DNA of 64,000 nt, taken from contig NC_065874.1 of the NCBI RefSeq assembly GCF_933775445.1, forward strand, positions 15,395,001 through 15,459,000, in the 5' to 3' direction. The position numbers and the translations under genes were made by a program. Numbering within the stretch: position 1 is the stretch's first letter; every line of letters starts with the position of its first letter. The DNA is from Argentina anserina. Taxonomy: Eukaryota > Streptophyta > Magnoliopsida > Rosales > Rosaceae. The notes beneath the pieces are model-generated. The model had not been told where the DNA came from. It was given only the letters and a program-made list of their open reading frames with translations, and did not search any database. This document shows positions 1 through 12,472 of this stretch, piece after piece.

Positions 1-60
1 AGCAAATAATAGGTTGGTAAATAAATTCTGAAAAGAGGATTAGGTAGATGGCTGACCTTA

Positions 61-600
61 GTATTCAAAAATCATGAGGATTCATGTCCGGTATCAATCA
101 AATTATTGTTTGGCCAAAACAATTATCTTGACTATTTAGTGTTGATCAAAACTAGTTGCCTCAATAACGGTTGTTTTATCTGTCAATTTTAATATTCAAA
201 AATCACGAGGATTCACACACAATATTAGTTAGCTCCTTGTTCAACCAAAACACTTACACCTTTAAACCCATTGTAGCATTGTTTAGTGTTTAACAAAACT
301 AGTTGCCCTGATAACAATCGCTCTATCTGTCAATTTTAAATTCAAAAATCACGAGAACTCACACACATTATTAGTTAGCCCTTTGTTCGGCCAAAACCAT
401 TACACCTTTAAACTCATTGTTTAGTGTTTACCAAAACTAGTTACTTTGATAACGGTCGTTATATCAGTCAAAATCTTAAAATTAAAAAATCACGAGGATT
501 CACACACAATATATTAGCCCATTGTTTGGCCAAAATCATTACCTTTTAACCCATTGTTTTGCCAAAACCAGTTGCGTCGATAACCGTCGTCCTATCTATA
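61..600. repeat. Tandem array, ~4 diverged units of ~140 bp
   Basis: Four consecutive blocks begin with the same phrase (attcaaaaatcacgaggatt and variants) at about 62, 190, 340 and 480. Each continues with a shared order of motifs: a 'ttgtttggccaaaac' stretch, 'tttagtgtt-accaaaactagttg', then 'gataacggtcgt-tatc'. Units differ by many substitutions and small indels, so the array is old. No coding content is seen. Confidence 0.8.
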
Positions 601-885
601 AATTGAGCACAATCTGTTGCATTAGATGCATAAACGAAACTCACATTGACAAGCGCTTAGCTAATTAGTGGTGTATCAACTCAGAGAAAACAAAATTAGT
701 AGATGTACATGGTTGAGATTTGTGAGGTTTCTGGCCACGATGAAGACGAAAACGAAGCTGATGCTGGACTTGCATAAGGTTGTCTAGCATTAGTAATCGA
801 ATCATTGATTTACCAAAGGTACATTTCAACTTTTCATTTCAAAATAGTTTGCTATATTATATGTTAGTTTATCTTAGGGACTGCT

Positions 886-1815
886 AGTACGCTATAATAT
901 AGCGTCAAATCTGACGCCACAATTCTATATGACATATCACGTCAGTTTGCCATGTAAGTAATTAAAATAATCACAAAATATCATTTTTAAATGAAAAAAA
1001 ATCATATCCTTGTAAATCCAATGGCTTTAGATTATTGTAAAAAATATATACTTTTGTGATATTTTAATGGTTCCAAAATATAATTGAAAAAAATTGATAT
1101 TTACGAAAGTATGCTTGAAAATATGTATTAGTGTATTTTCAAAATAAAATTACTTCATCTGAGAAAAATATCAACGTGTATGTGTGAAAACTATTTCAAA
1201 ATAAAACTATTTCGTCCTAATTTTTTTTTCATATTTTTGTAAACTAATTAATAATTCAATAGAGAATATAAGGTAATTTTAGTCATTAATTAAAACCATT
1301 AATATAATTAGTAAATGTTAATAAAATTTAAAAAGTCTTAAATTAATTTGAAAAATTTCTTGACATATTTTAGAAATTTGGAAATTTTTAATTAAAAGAT
1401 ACACAAATTCAAATTTAATTTATGTATGACTTATAAAAGTTAAAAGTTTGACTAATTTATTTAGATGAAATTTTTTTGGTAAGATTATTTTGTTAGAGTA
1501 ACAAAATTTGGTAATTAATTATCCCTTAATTATTGTTGAAATAATCTTTAAGAAATGAAGGATAAAAGATTAAATTATATACAACTTATAAATGAATCAT
1601 GTAAGGTAATAAATAATCTTGAAGAAGAAAGAAAAAGAACGTCATATATTTTCAAACTCAATCATTAAAGTCTTGTGATTAAATTCTGGTTTGATTAACA
1701 ATGATATAATTTTTTAATTAAAAAAAAGATATTTTGTGATTATTTCAATTATTTATGTGACAAACTGACGTGGGCATGCCTCGTAGAAATTTGACGCCAT
1801 AATATAGCACCAAAA
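886..1815. mobile_element. MITE with ~100-bp terminal inverted repeats
   Basis: The left end (tataatatagcgtcaaat, then cacgtcagtttg and aataatcacaaaatatc) reappears in the same order, reverse-complemented, at the right end up to about 1815. This gives imperfect inverted repeats of roughly 100 bp around a ~700-bp AT-rich, non-coding core. Long TIRs and no ORF suggest a non-autonomous Mutator-like element. I could not define a clean target duplication, so both the edges and the superfamily are uncertain. Confidence 0.65.
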
Positions 1816-1928
1816 TATTTTCCTTTTTCTCGTAGATACCACAAGGACACACAAAAGTTTAAATCATAAACTTTGATTAAATCTAATATGTTTACATAAA
1901 CTGCCAAGTAATTAATTTATCTCAAACT

Positions 1929-2236
1929 CTAAATTGTTTCTTTCCTGTCTGGCAAACAAAGAGTCCTCATCGTCAGGTTATGCTGCCCCGAGGAGGAGAA
2001 GCTGCTGAGAGGATCGGAGCTGACGCAAGTACCAAGAGGAGGATGAGGCAAAGCTTTACCAGGCGACATGCACTGTGACGGGTCCGATCGGAATCTCCCG
2101 CCGGCTAATAATGGGCAGGGTCCGGTGCCTGCCACATCATTTTCTGCTCCTCCACTTGAGTTGGGGGATGCATCCGGCGTGAGACGCTCCCTCAAAACGG
2201 CGTCTCTACAACCAGTGCCGCCAGGATTAACGTGTT
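1929..2236 (-). other. GC-richer open stretch, possible exon relic
   Basis: An island of clearly higher GC inside very AT-rich DNA stays open on the minus strand for about 100 codons, without an ATG start. The translation is rich in Pro, Ser and Gly (for example SSGGAENDVAGTGPCPLL). It could be an isolated exon or a captured gene fragment. I recognise no family, no clear splice partner was found, and it may be chance. Confidence 0.2.
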
Positions 2237-2334
2237 AACCACCGTTACCTACCGGTGGACTAACAAAATCGAAGTGAGGATGGTTAGAGTGCATGCATGT
2301 TCACTGGCGGCAGAGGAGCGTTGGTTGTCAGCTG

Positions 2335-2756
2335 CAGGGGTGGACCCAAGTGTATCAAAGGGTGGGCTCAAGTCCACCCAGATTTGTGGGAAGCAAAAAA
2401 AAAAACCAACTATCTGAACTTCAAAAACCCTAATTATAGCAGTATTATGCCAATGTTTTTCAGTTTCTTTTCTATAATTTCTATTAATTTCTAGTCTTAC
2501 CTTCTTAAAACATAAAAAAAAAAACGTTAGGATCTCCCCCTCTATTGAATATGAGATTACAAATAAAACTTTGTTGGTTTTTAAATTTGTCTTTGATATC
2601 TAAAATATCATTTTACTTATATATTTGAGGACTCTTTGACCTTTAATTATATGAACTTCATACACTCGATGTTGTAAACTTATAATGAAAAAAACAAATT
2701 TGGCTTTCGGTCAAAGTTGTAGTCTACTCCATGGTCAAATCCTAGGTCCGCCCCTG
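2335..2756. mobile_element. hAT-type MITE, 422 bp
   Basis: The ends are inverted copies: it starts CAGGGGTGGACC and ends with the reverse complement of CAGGGGCGGACC. It is flanked by an 8-bp duplication with one mismatch (gtcagctg at 2327-2334, gtcaactg at 2757-2764). CAGGGG ends with an 8-bp target duplication are typical of plant hAT elements. The interior is AT-rich with no transposase, so it is non-autonomous. Confidence 0.85.
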
Positions 2757-2764
2757 GTCAACTG

Positions 2765-5700
2765 TTCTGGTTCTTCCTTAGAGGGCCGCATTTGCTAGAT
2801 TTAGAAGAGGAGCATTCATGAGGAAGGTTGTTTCTTGATCAGCTTAATGTTTGGACTTTGGATCACCATCTTATGCAAGAGAGATTTAGTTTGCCCTAGA
2901 AACATGATACGACTTAAATATAGCTAGCACTTCAAATTAAGGTGCTTAACATTTGTCGGAGTTTATGTAGCTCCACAGACGGGGTTTCGTATACCTCATC
3001 AGCAATGTAAACTTCTAATCGAGTTAAAGAAACAGTAAGAAAATCATTATCTGCTTTGTCGATCTAAAACTGATTGGCAATGAATCCATATATGCATGGT
3101 AAATGCACGTAGTCAGGAAGACAGGAACGATCAGGATATTTGCAACTCCTGCTGTAATAGTCCTAATCATGCATATAAGAGGGAACAATTGCAGCGGAGA
3201 AATGAATCCTTTTCATATAGGATTATTAGGCGATTTGCCTAAGTTGAGTAAATTCAGATATGCTGATACCTAGCTAATAAACTTATAACTGGATCTGTTG
3301 TTAATGCTCGTCTGCTAGATTAATATTGAGATTCATCCTGATAATCACCAAGATATTAGAAAAAAGGGAGAGGTTCTCTCCCATTCGGAGAGACCGGAAA
3401 AGAGAGTGCCATATATGCATGCTTATTTAGGCCAAGCAGAAAGGGTGGATGATTCGCTACCTTATCATAAATCAGTGAAGAAAGACGCAAAGACACGAAC
3501 TTACTGTAACAAACAATACAAGGACTTAATGATGCCCTGAATTTGATGGAAAATTGTTCTGGGGTCTTGTGCCTTCCGTTGCCTCCGAAGCTAACTCGTT
3601 TAGATGTGTGTAAGGTGATGACGACTGAAGAATGAAACTGAAAGTTGAAAGAAACTGTCGAGTCTCACTGCCTCCTAAGAAAGTAAACAGAGAAATGCTG
3701 ACAAATGTGATGCATGCATCAAGTGGTAAAACAGAGCGATGTTGACAAATGGGATGGACCAGCAAAGTGTCGAAGACAAGCTAAGAATGCTCTCTGGAGT
3801 TCAAGATTTTGGAATAACGTACCTTGCGCTGCTGTTCTTCCAGTTGAGGTTGTGCAGAACACACGAGAAAAGCATATATATACGTACTGATCTAATTTTC
3901 ACGCAAGTCTGCATGTACTTTGCAATAGAGAATGTACGTAATAACTATACATACCAAACTATATATAGAACTGATCGAGGAATCTCCAAACCAAAGCAAA
4001 AGAAATAAAACGAGTTCAATTCCAACGCATAGCTAGATGAATAATTCTGAGTTTAAGACCTTGTCTTTCATGATGTCTATGCAAGTTCTATGCCATAACC
4101 ACTAGCTAGGCTTCCAGTTAATCCCTCAAATGTCATGTGTCTGCAGCATTTAATTTGCTGTTTTTTTTTTCTTTCAAAGGTTTTAGTTGCCTTTACGTGA
4201 CTTCCCTCATAGTAATCATTCAGATTTTATGAATAGCAGCTCTAGCTAAATTACCAGAGTTCAGGTTTTTCCCCAGATAAGTTATATGCTCGAACTATAT
4301 ATAAGAACAAGTTTCGTATCAATAATTAACTTATCCATGAAGGTAGGTAGCTCACATTACCAGAAATAATTATTCGATTAATTCAAGTTCATTCAAGAAG
4401 GTGGTGCAGACTTGGATAATCAATCAGAAGCGCTATGCTGCTGCTTGTAAAATTTGGTATATATAAGACAATCTTAATTCATAAATTAAAGTTACAGATG
4501 CTTCTTCTGCTTATGGTTCAAGTTAATTTATACGTACCAAACTGAGACCAAGTGGACAAGTAGTTGCTCATTGATGTATTGTAGAAGATATGTTAGTTTC
4601 ATGTATACATATAAAATGGAGAAAATGTGTTAAAACTCAGCAGAGTGGGATGTTGGTCTGATCGAACAGTGAACACTAATGTAATACCAAACCTCTCGTC
4701 TCTTAGGTCCCTCTCATTGCAGCTTCCAACCCACATTTGCCTAGTAATATGGTCATATAGATGATGAACAAAATTGTACCTAGGCATGTGGATGACAGCA
4801 ATGTGATTTTACTTGTCTAGCTAGCTCTGCCTGTTGGACCCACTCGACATGCTACAAATTGCATCAACTACTGTCTGCGGGTAAATATTTATCTTATGTA
4901 TCAAAAGTGCAAAGCTAGCAATATATACGAACACCCAATTTTGAAGATCTAGACCAAGCAAATTTATCCATCCCCACAATTCCGAACAGCTCTAAATCTT
5001 GTGAGTTACTGCAAACTGGAGTTCATTACATCCACGATCGAAACTCACGAAAATTGCTTTGGCATGACCTCTTTGGTATGACTAAAAAGTTACTGAGGAT
5101 ACCACACTAATCTTATTGAAAGAAAGATTCCCACCGAATAGAAGCGCACTAAGAGGTGAAAAATTATTGGTGCTAGAATTTTACACATACAAAATTGATG
5201 CTTGGCAAGCTCCGTGGAAACGCAAGTATAAAATTTATGTGCAGCAACATTTACATCAACACCGTTATAAGTTTTGTGTTTAATCTAATTTCATGCTGGT
5301 TGCTTTTTAACAAACTATTTCACTAGGGAATAAATTGAAGATAAAATAGAAAAGTTTAGGAGATATTCTTGTCCAGAGAGAGCGCACATTAAAGTTTTTG
5401 TCATGTACAATTTGCCCAAACAGATGCCATACATTGCCTGTCCAGGTCACATGAAGCATACCCTACTACTTATATAGCTCTCGTTTTTATTTGGTCCAAT
5501 CATCATTGAAGCTCAGTGTGGATATTCATCTTCAACACTATTCAAACCGTCATTTTCAATTGATTATAAAACGATACCATGTCAAATTCAGTATTTAATT
5601 AAGTATTTAAAGAGAATCTGCACCCGGTGTTAAAAAAACTTGTCCAAATCAATCCTCGGAAACACAAAACATATTTTGCTACCGGTTTTTTTGGCTGCAT

Positions 5701-5900
5701 GATTCGGATCGGAGATGACAAACAAGTCAGAGTTTGGAGAACATACAAAAAGGAAAAAGAAAAGAATGGATTACAAATTAATTATTAAATAATTTATATA
5801 TCATAATTACGAAAAATTATCAAAAATTGAATTTTGTTCATTGAATCATAACTACATCACGAAGTAAACTGTAGCCGCTTCAAACATTTCACAAACGAAG
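2765..5900. other. Intergenic stretch, nothing recognised
   Basis: About 3.1 kb of AT-rich sequence with only short open frames on both strands. None has recognisable protein motifs or convincing splice context. A short imperfect hairpin (gagaggttctctcc) occurs near 3370. No RNA gene or element boundary was identified. Confidence 0.6.
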
Positions 5901-5908
5901 GAAAGAAT

Positions 5909-6545
5909 TAGAGATGACAAATAAGCCAACAACCCCAACCCCAACCCGGCTCGGACCTAGTTTGTTAAAAGTTGGCCCAAGCCCATTAGCAGCTTAGCCC
6001 GGCTCGAATCCGTTATTATAATGGACCGGGTTGGGCTGAGATATTTGCCTATGAGTTTGGCCGGGTTTGAGCCCAGACGACCTACACGATAAATTCATGG
6101 GTCGACTTGTTAAATATTTAAAAAATTATTATTATTTGACTTGAATATTAAATTAAAATCTCATGATTATTTCATTTTTTAAACTACAATATTTCATAAA
6201 TATTATCAAAGTAGTAAAGAAAACGTCGTTATTTTGACAGAGATAATATTTTAAAAATAAGATTATTAAATATGTTGTAGTATTTTATTTATTTTACTAT
6301 TCTAAATAGTTATATAAAATAAATGATCTAATTACATAATATTTTTTATTCTAATTGTATCATATAATGCTAATAGGCTGGGCCGACCAGCTTCTTGGTC
6401 CGACACGACATAGGCTTGGGCCATGGGCCGGGCCGGACCGAACCATGCTTGATATTTAAATAAATGGACCTGTTTGAGCACGACATGGACATGGTTTTGA
6501 CCTGCTTAAAATAAATTGGGCCGACTAACCCGTTTGCCACCTCTA
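5909..6545. mobile_element. hAT-type MITE, GGCC-rich ends, 637 bp
   Basis: It starts TAGAGATGACAAATAAGCC and ends GTTTGCCACCTCTA, inverted copies of the common TAGAGGTGGCAAACGGGC terminus. Flanks are gaaagaat (5901-5908) and aaaagaat (6546-6553), an 8-bp duplication with one mismatch. The subterminal parts are rich in GGCC/GGGCCGGG motifs, the centre is AT-rich, and there is no ORF. It is the intact relative of the copy at 6897-11097. Confidence 0.85.
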
Positions 6546-7069
6546 AAAAGAATATTGCACTTCACTTAATCCACTGTAACACTTACAAATCTTGATTCTA
6601 GAACTATAGTACCGCTGACCTTGGTTGACCTACCCTCCAATTGGCCCATTGTATCTTTATAGATAAAAGTGGAGCTATCACTACAATGCAGAGTTTGCAT
6701 ACCCTTAAACTCTAGTGTGGTTATTGGGCGTTTGGTTGACTATTTTATTATCGTGCTAAATTTGCACTAGTCCATTTATGTCGTTGAATCATGTTGATCC
6801 AAATTATGAGGTGTAAAATAACACGTCTAATAGTCTAAATTTTTTATCATATAAATGGAGATTAAAATCAATAATTGATCTAGAGAGAGATTCAACTAGA
6901 GGTGACAAGTGGGCCGAAAAGCCCAAGTCCAGCACGAGCCTGATTCTTTAAAAATTGGCCCGACACATCTCGAACCCGTTAGAGAGACAGCTCGGTCCGA
7001 GCCCGTTTTTGTAATGGGACGAGCTGGGCCTAGATTTTTAGCCCATGGGCCCGGCCCGGCTCGAGCCTG

Positions 7070-10000
7070 AACGAAAATGTTTTGCTCCTCTTTAATTTTT
7101 TTTTTCAAAAACTAATTGACACAAACACAAAACACATCAAAACAATAAAAAAATAACTAAAGAAAACAAATTGGGTTGCCTCCCAACAAGCGCTTAAGTT
7201 TAAAGTCTAATAGCTTAGACCGAGTTTTTCTTTCAATCATTTTGTAAGTGACACATTATGGGGTTTCTCCTCCGCCATTTTGTTGTCCAACCTTGTAGTA
7301 TATTCTCGAGCTCATTGCTGGTCACTTCACTATAGGTCTATAGAATCTCAATTAAAATCATTAGTAAAAGTGGGAACCTACCAAACATAACATAGGACGT
7401 GAGGTCCGTAAAAGACTATGCTTCTCTAGCCATATAATATTATGTGGAATTTAAAATGTAACATGAATGAGATGCAAAATAAATGCAATTAGAATGAGAT
7501 CATTAAGATGTAATGCAAAAGTTAGAGAAGACAGTTAGGAAGTCAACGATATACAAGTTATAAATATGTCAAAAGTCAAACATGTTAAGGGGAGAAAAGA
7601 AACGAAACTAGCTTAACAACTAATCCAACATATTGTCAAATCTTATGTTTAAGTTCGTTTTAATTTCTCAACTCAAAAACCTAATAAAGTACACACAATT
7701 ACAATTACTATATGTTACAACAAAATAAGATAAGGACTCACAAGTTAGTTCTTTAAGTTTACAAAGTTCATATAATTCACAAGTTTTTTTTTGTTGTTTC
7801 AATGATTGAACGATCGATTGATACTAAGTTGTAAACCAAGGTGGACGTGCGGCTTAAGTATGGATGTCTAGACACAAGACCAAGTCTTTGTTTCATAATG
7901 CCTTATAGCTCAGTTAGAGATAATGAATATGGTATGACTCATTTGTTGAACTACAGATAGCGAACTCCCTATCGACTCCATCACTGAGATGTATGTCAGT
8001 CAATAGTTCTCTGAGATCCAATTTTGGTCTCATGCACCAGGGTAATAAAAAGAGCGTACCTCTTACTCAGCTGGACTCAAACTTGGGTGTTAGACAAATC
8101 TCTAAGTGTTAATAAAAGCTGCCCTCAAACTCATGCAAAAACTTTAGAAGGAAATATGAGGGGTTAAGGCAAATATTAACAAAATGGACTTTACCTATTC
8201 CATTTGATTTACAACCTATAACAATTATTCACTCAAGCACCAAAATAACAACCTAATATATATTTACTATATGTTACAACAAAATAAGATAAGAATATAC
8301 AAATGTACAATATGAACAGTGAATTCGAAATTAAAAGATTGGGATCCATCTTTATGGATCCCTGGCAACGGCGCCATTTGATCGGTTCGATTACTCGAGA
8401 TCAATATTTTAACCATGTAAGCATCGTTAGTAGTATAAAGCAAGAGGGTATCGTTCACAAATCGGGGATCCATCCAGGGCAAAGAATCACAAATATTTAA
8501 TAACGAATTCATAAGAGTTTGAGGATTTTGGGATATAGGATCGGTATCAAAACATAAAATAAAACCTAAACAAATATATACATGTGATCAACCAACCAAC
8601 ACATAAGCAATCACCAAACAAATCATGTAAGAACAAAGTCATCGAAATATATTCTCAATCATGTTCATGCCGTAGGTATCATAGTTTATCTTAAGTTTGA
8701 TCATGCATCAAGTTTCTACTTGGTTCCTAATACATGGATACTATCGAGCTCAACTACTTGTCTTGCAACGAAATCTAACACACCAATTTTATCATGCAAT
8801 TACGTATCACATAGAGAAATCAACATGTTTAAGCACATATCCGATGTCGAACTTAAGATCATAATAAGTGGAAGGACAAAGGACAAACAATTAATCAACT
8901 ACTTGTATCAAAATCATTTTAAACTTTGAATGATTACACATGCGACATCAACTACTTGTCTTAATCACACATGCAATATAAGAACACACCGAAAATTAAT
9001 CAGGAACATAAATAAACAGAAACTCATGGCATAAAACCTAAAATCGTTGAATTAAAATCGAAAACCTTAATTCATCATGTCATTCAAAAGTTACAAATAT
9101 CTTATAGACAAGAATAAAAATAACTTTAACAAAACCTAAACATAAATCATCCAAGAACACGAACATAAAAACCCGAAAACTAAACATGAAGATTATAGAG
9201 TTACACTTTATAATTCTCCTCCCAAGGTTTCTTACAAAGGTAGCACGAAATATTCAAGAGTATGGTATCCTAGGCTCCCAAGCTTTGGACAGAAAATATG
9301 GTGAATGGTGGTGAATTCGGATTCTATGGTTCTTGGTGAATGGAAGTGTTTGGGCAAATCTTTAACTATACTTGTGTGCAAGGTTGATGATGTTTTTATG
9401 TGGAAATGAGGTGTTATATATAGAGGAAAAAACCCAAGGGAGACTGACCACAAAGTCCACAAAGTTGAAACCAAATTGGTTGAGGTTTCGTAAATTTTCT
9501 CAATTCGGCAGATCTGACCTTTGTGCCTTGTTCTGGCCATAACTTTCTCTAGAAATTAGATATTGAGCTGATTCCAACGACATTTGAAAATAGACTCCCA
9601 TAGCTTTGCATCCATATATCATGCATTTTTTCTAGGAGAGCCCGTCAAAGTTGGATGACCTACACTACCAAAATTCTGATTTCTATAAGGATTAGACATT
9701 AATTGCATATCTTCTTCCCCTTTTAATGTTGATTGCTTTTGCACAAATTTCTTCTTTTGAATTAGGGAGCCAGCAAGAATCTTAATTGGTGCAACCATGT
9801 TTGATTTTTCTGACATCTTCTCATTAATTTGTTGCATGGCTTCTTTGACTTTCTTACCTCTTCTCATTAATTTGCTGCATGCCTTCTTTGACATTCTTTG
9901 GTGCAGGAATTTGTAGTGATTTTGATATAGATTTGTGCTCTATATGTAAGAGAAACAAGGTCTCAGGTTTCCCTCATATCTCTTGGATCAAAAGCAAATC

Positions 10001-10556
10001 AATGGCTGAGATAATTATGTCGAGCTCACTGGACCTCAGAGTAATGATTCGGTCATATCTCCTTGTAGGAATAAGATATTGATTTGATTCTAAATCCTAC
10101 AGAAACTAGACTCACACAGCTTTCTATGCATATATGTACGTCTTCTAATTCGATCGGAGCTGTTCAGGGGAGTCCGTCGAAGTTTGACTACGAATCTTGA
10201 CAGCATTCTGATTCTTGCATGGATTGGGCTTTTAAGTGCAAATCTTCTTCTCATTTTTCCTTGCGCAACTAGGATTGTTTTCTTTCTCCGACATGGATTT
10301 GTATTTCCTAATAAGAATAAGTACGTTATAAACAAAGAAATACGAAATGATGAATCATACTCGAACAAGGAATCATATCTCAACAAGAATTCTTAACACT
10401 TAGCACGATTTCATCATCAATTCACTCATAATCGATATAAGCTCTACCTAAATACTTATTCATACAAAAGAAACTAAAACATACTAAATAAGAGGTAACA
10501 AAGAGTAAGAATATGACATAATCACATTAAGAACGTTACACTTTGTGCTCCTATCA
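7070..10556 (-). mobile_element. Truncated LTR retrotransposon (LTR + PBS + leader), minus orientation
   Basis: Read on the minus strand, a ~2.18-kb LTR (10556 to 8379) starts TGATAGGAGCAC and contains a TATATATA promoter-like motif near 9415. It is followed two bases later by a primer-binding site (8376-8359, TGGCGCCGTTGCCAGGGA), a form common in plant Athila/Tat-type Gypsy elements. About 1.3 kb of non-coding leader follows, including the phrase ttgggttgcctcccaac near 7170. No gag, pol or second LTR is present. The fragment is bounded by a 25-bp direct repeat of MITE sequence (7045-7069 and 10557-10581). The Gypsy assignment rests on the PBS only. Confidence 0.7.
8359..8376 (-). other. Primer-binding site of the LTR element
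   Basis: On the minus strand this reads TGGCGCCGTTGCCAGGGA, beginning two bases after the LTR end. It matches the PBS type used by many plant Gypsy elements and fixes the orientation of the fragment. Confidence 0.7.
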
Positions 10557-11498
10557 ATGGGCCCGGCCCGGCTCGAGCCTGTTTTTAGCCCGACACGGCC
10601 CGGACACGATAAATTCATGGGCCGGCCCGTGAAATACATAATTTTATATTATTTATATAAATATTTAAATAAATATAATAATGAGAATTAAATATTAAAT
10701 ATTATACATACAAATTTCTTGATTATTTCATTAGTTTAATTATATTATGTCATAAATATCATCAAATTAGTGATAAAAAAGTCATAGTTTTGACATATGT
10801 AACGTTTTAGAAATAAGATTATCAAATGTGTTGTAACATTTTATTTATTTTACTATTCTAAATAGTTATAGAAAACAAATATTTTAATTACATAATTTTT
10901 TTATATTAATTGTGTCTTATAATGCTAATGGACTGAACCGGCCCGTTTCTTGACCCACCACTAGCACGAGCTTAATATTTAAGCAAATAAGCCAAATCAA
11001 GTCCGACACGAAAAATAAATGACCTGCCTAAATATAACACATGCACAATTTTAACCCGTTTAAAATAAGTGGCCGGGTCCGCCGTTTACCGTCTCTAGTT
11101 TCAACCTTACGAAATAAAATCATCCTAAAGAGTAAAAAGTTGCACTAACCAACCACTAATGACCAAATAAATGCCAAAGTTTTTTGTTTTGACTAGATAA
11201 CTTGGGGTTTAAGAATAACCCGTCATTTCCAACAACCCTCTCGGCATTTCCAATTTCAGCTGTCCAATCTTGTCCCTTGACCATTGACCTTATGGACCAT
11301 CAAACCCAGACAAAATAGCCGTCAAACCATCACCACACAGTGTCATTATTCGTAATTTCCCACTAAACCACCGGCAAATCCGGAATAAAAATTCATTTGA
11401 TTATAGGAGCCATCGCAGGGCCCCACATAACCTGACCCCATTTGCATCTGCACTCTGTTTTTTTTAATTACTATACTCTTCCCTGCCCTTTGCTCTCA

Positions 11499-11501
<3 letters not shown>

Positions 11502-11544
<43 letters not shown>
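11502..11544. repeat. (CT)n microsatellite in the MAP65-1 leader/promoter
   Basis: About 21 uninterrupted CT units lie about 110 bp upstream of the leader-exon splice donor at 11652/11653. CT-rich tracts are common in plant 5' UTRs, so this may be transcribed. Confidence 0.95.
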
Positions 11545-11547
<3 letters not shown>

Positions 11548-12472
11548 AGTGTGTACTGAGGAAGACGTGCACTCACGCCACTCCAGTCACTCTTAACTCT
11601 TTTCAGATCTGAAAACACAGGAGGCCCTTTGCTCAGCTACAAGGACGATCCGGTGAGCATTCTCTCTGCTCTGCGTACTCTTCGCTCCTTTTTCCGTTAT
11701 GGTTTTGTCTTTTGTTTGGTTCTGGGGTTGCTGCTGGTTTTATTTTTGAAGGATCTGGGAGTTCTGGAGCTTTGTTTGTTCTTGATCCAATGTTGGGGTT
11801 TGTGGGTTGAGGTTGCTAATGTGTGTTCTGTGGCTTATGTTGTGGGTTGTTATGTTTGGTTTTGTAGTGGCTTAGCTAGAAAATTGTTGTTAGAAAATGA
11901 GGTTTTAATACTTTTGATTCTGGGATTTAGAATCTGGGTTTTGTTTGTGTTGACTTCAAGTTGACTTGAATGTATATTGGTTTTGATTGTTTGAGTTGAT
12001 TCAACTTGGTCCTGAATCCTGATTGTATGTTTTGTTTAGTCTGATTGATTTGAGTGATCTGAGCTTGGGTGTTGAGTGTCGTTTGTTTACTGAATGTTGT
12101 TCTGGATTGGATGTGGCTGCCGAACCTGGAAGAGTAGATGCAGTAATGTTCAGTGATATTGTATTTGTTCCACTTCAATAGTTCGCTCGTGTCTATGGCT
12201 GTTAGGTGTCGAGGTGATCGATCAGCTCGAACAATTCCAGTACATGTTTTTTTTTCTACTTTTGATTTTGATACTTTTTGGTGATTAGTTATTCCGCTTC
12301 TTGTTTGATGAATGTTGGCTGGTCTTTACTGCCCTACTTGTCTGGTTTATTCTTCTTGTGTTTGGTTTTTATCACTTTTAAGTGCAATTTTCCAAATAAA
12401 ATTATAACATGACATCAAAATTACCGAATGGCTCTGAACAATTCTGCGAGCAGAGTTTAGCTCTTGACAAAA
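11545..12472 (+). promoter_or_regulatory. MAP65-1 5' leader with an ~801-nt leader intron
   Basis: A likely untranslated first exon ends with a good donor (GATCCG|GTGAGC) after 11652. A T/G-rich intron-like stretch follows to an acceptor at 12453 (CGAGCAG|AGTTTAG), 19 bp before the start codon at 12473. The stretch contains long open frames, but their composition is intron-like and they lack family motifs. A leader intron is inferred from the splice signals, not from transcripts. The transcription start is not determined. Confidence 0.6.

Larger units (their letters stand above)
6897..11097. mobile_element. Second copy of the GGCC-rich hAT MITE, split by an LTR element
   Basis: Its ends match the copy at 5909-6545 (start TAGAGGTGACAAGTGGGCC, end CCGTTTACCGTCTCTA). 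Flanks are gattcaac (6889-6896) and gtttcaac (11098-11105), 7 of 8 identical. The MITE sequence runs to 7069 and resumes at 10557. The 3.5 kb between is a later LTR-retrotransposon fragment. Joined, the MITE parts align collinearly with the intact copy. Confidence 0.8.

Noticed and set aside
1..600. CRISPR-like array
   Set aside because: The repeats are long, diverged and continuous, without unique spacers, and the window is plant nuclear DNA.
8341..8361. Palindrome ggatcc...ggatcc as a regulatory site
   Set aside because: It is beside the LTR primer site in retrotransposon sequence, and both strands give mirror frames because of the palindrome.
11629..11964. 111-codon plus-strand frame before MAP65-1
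   Set aside because: It starts at the leader-exon edge and runs into T/G-rich intron sequence. Leu/Val/Phe-rich translation without motifs; explained by the leader intron.
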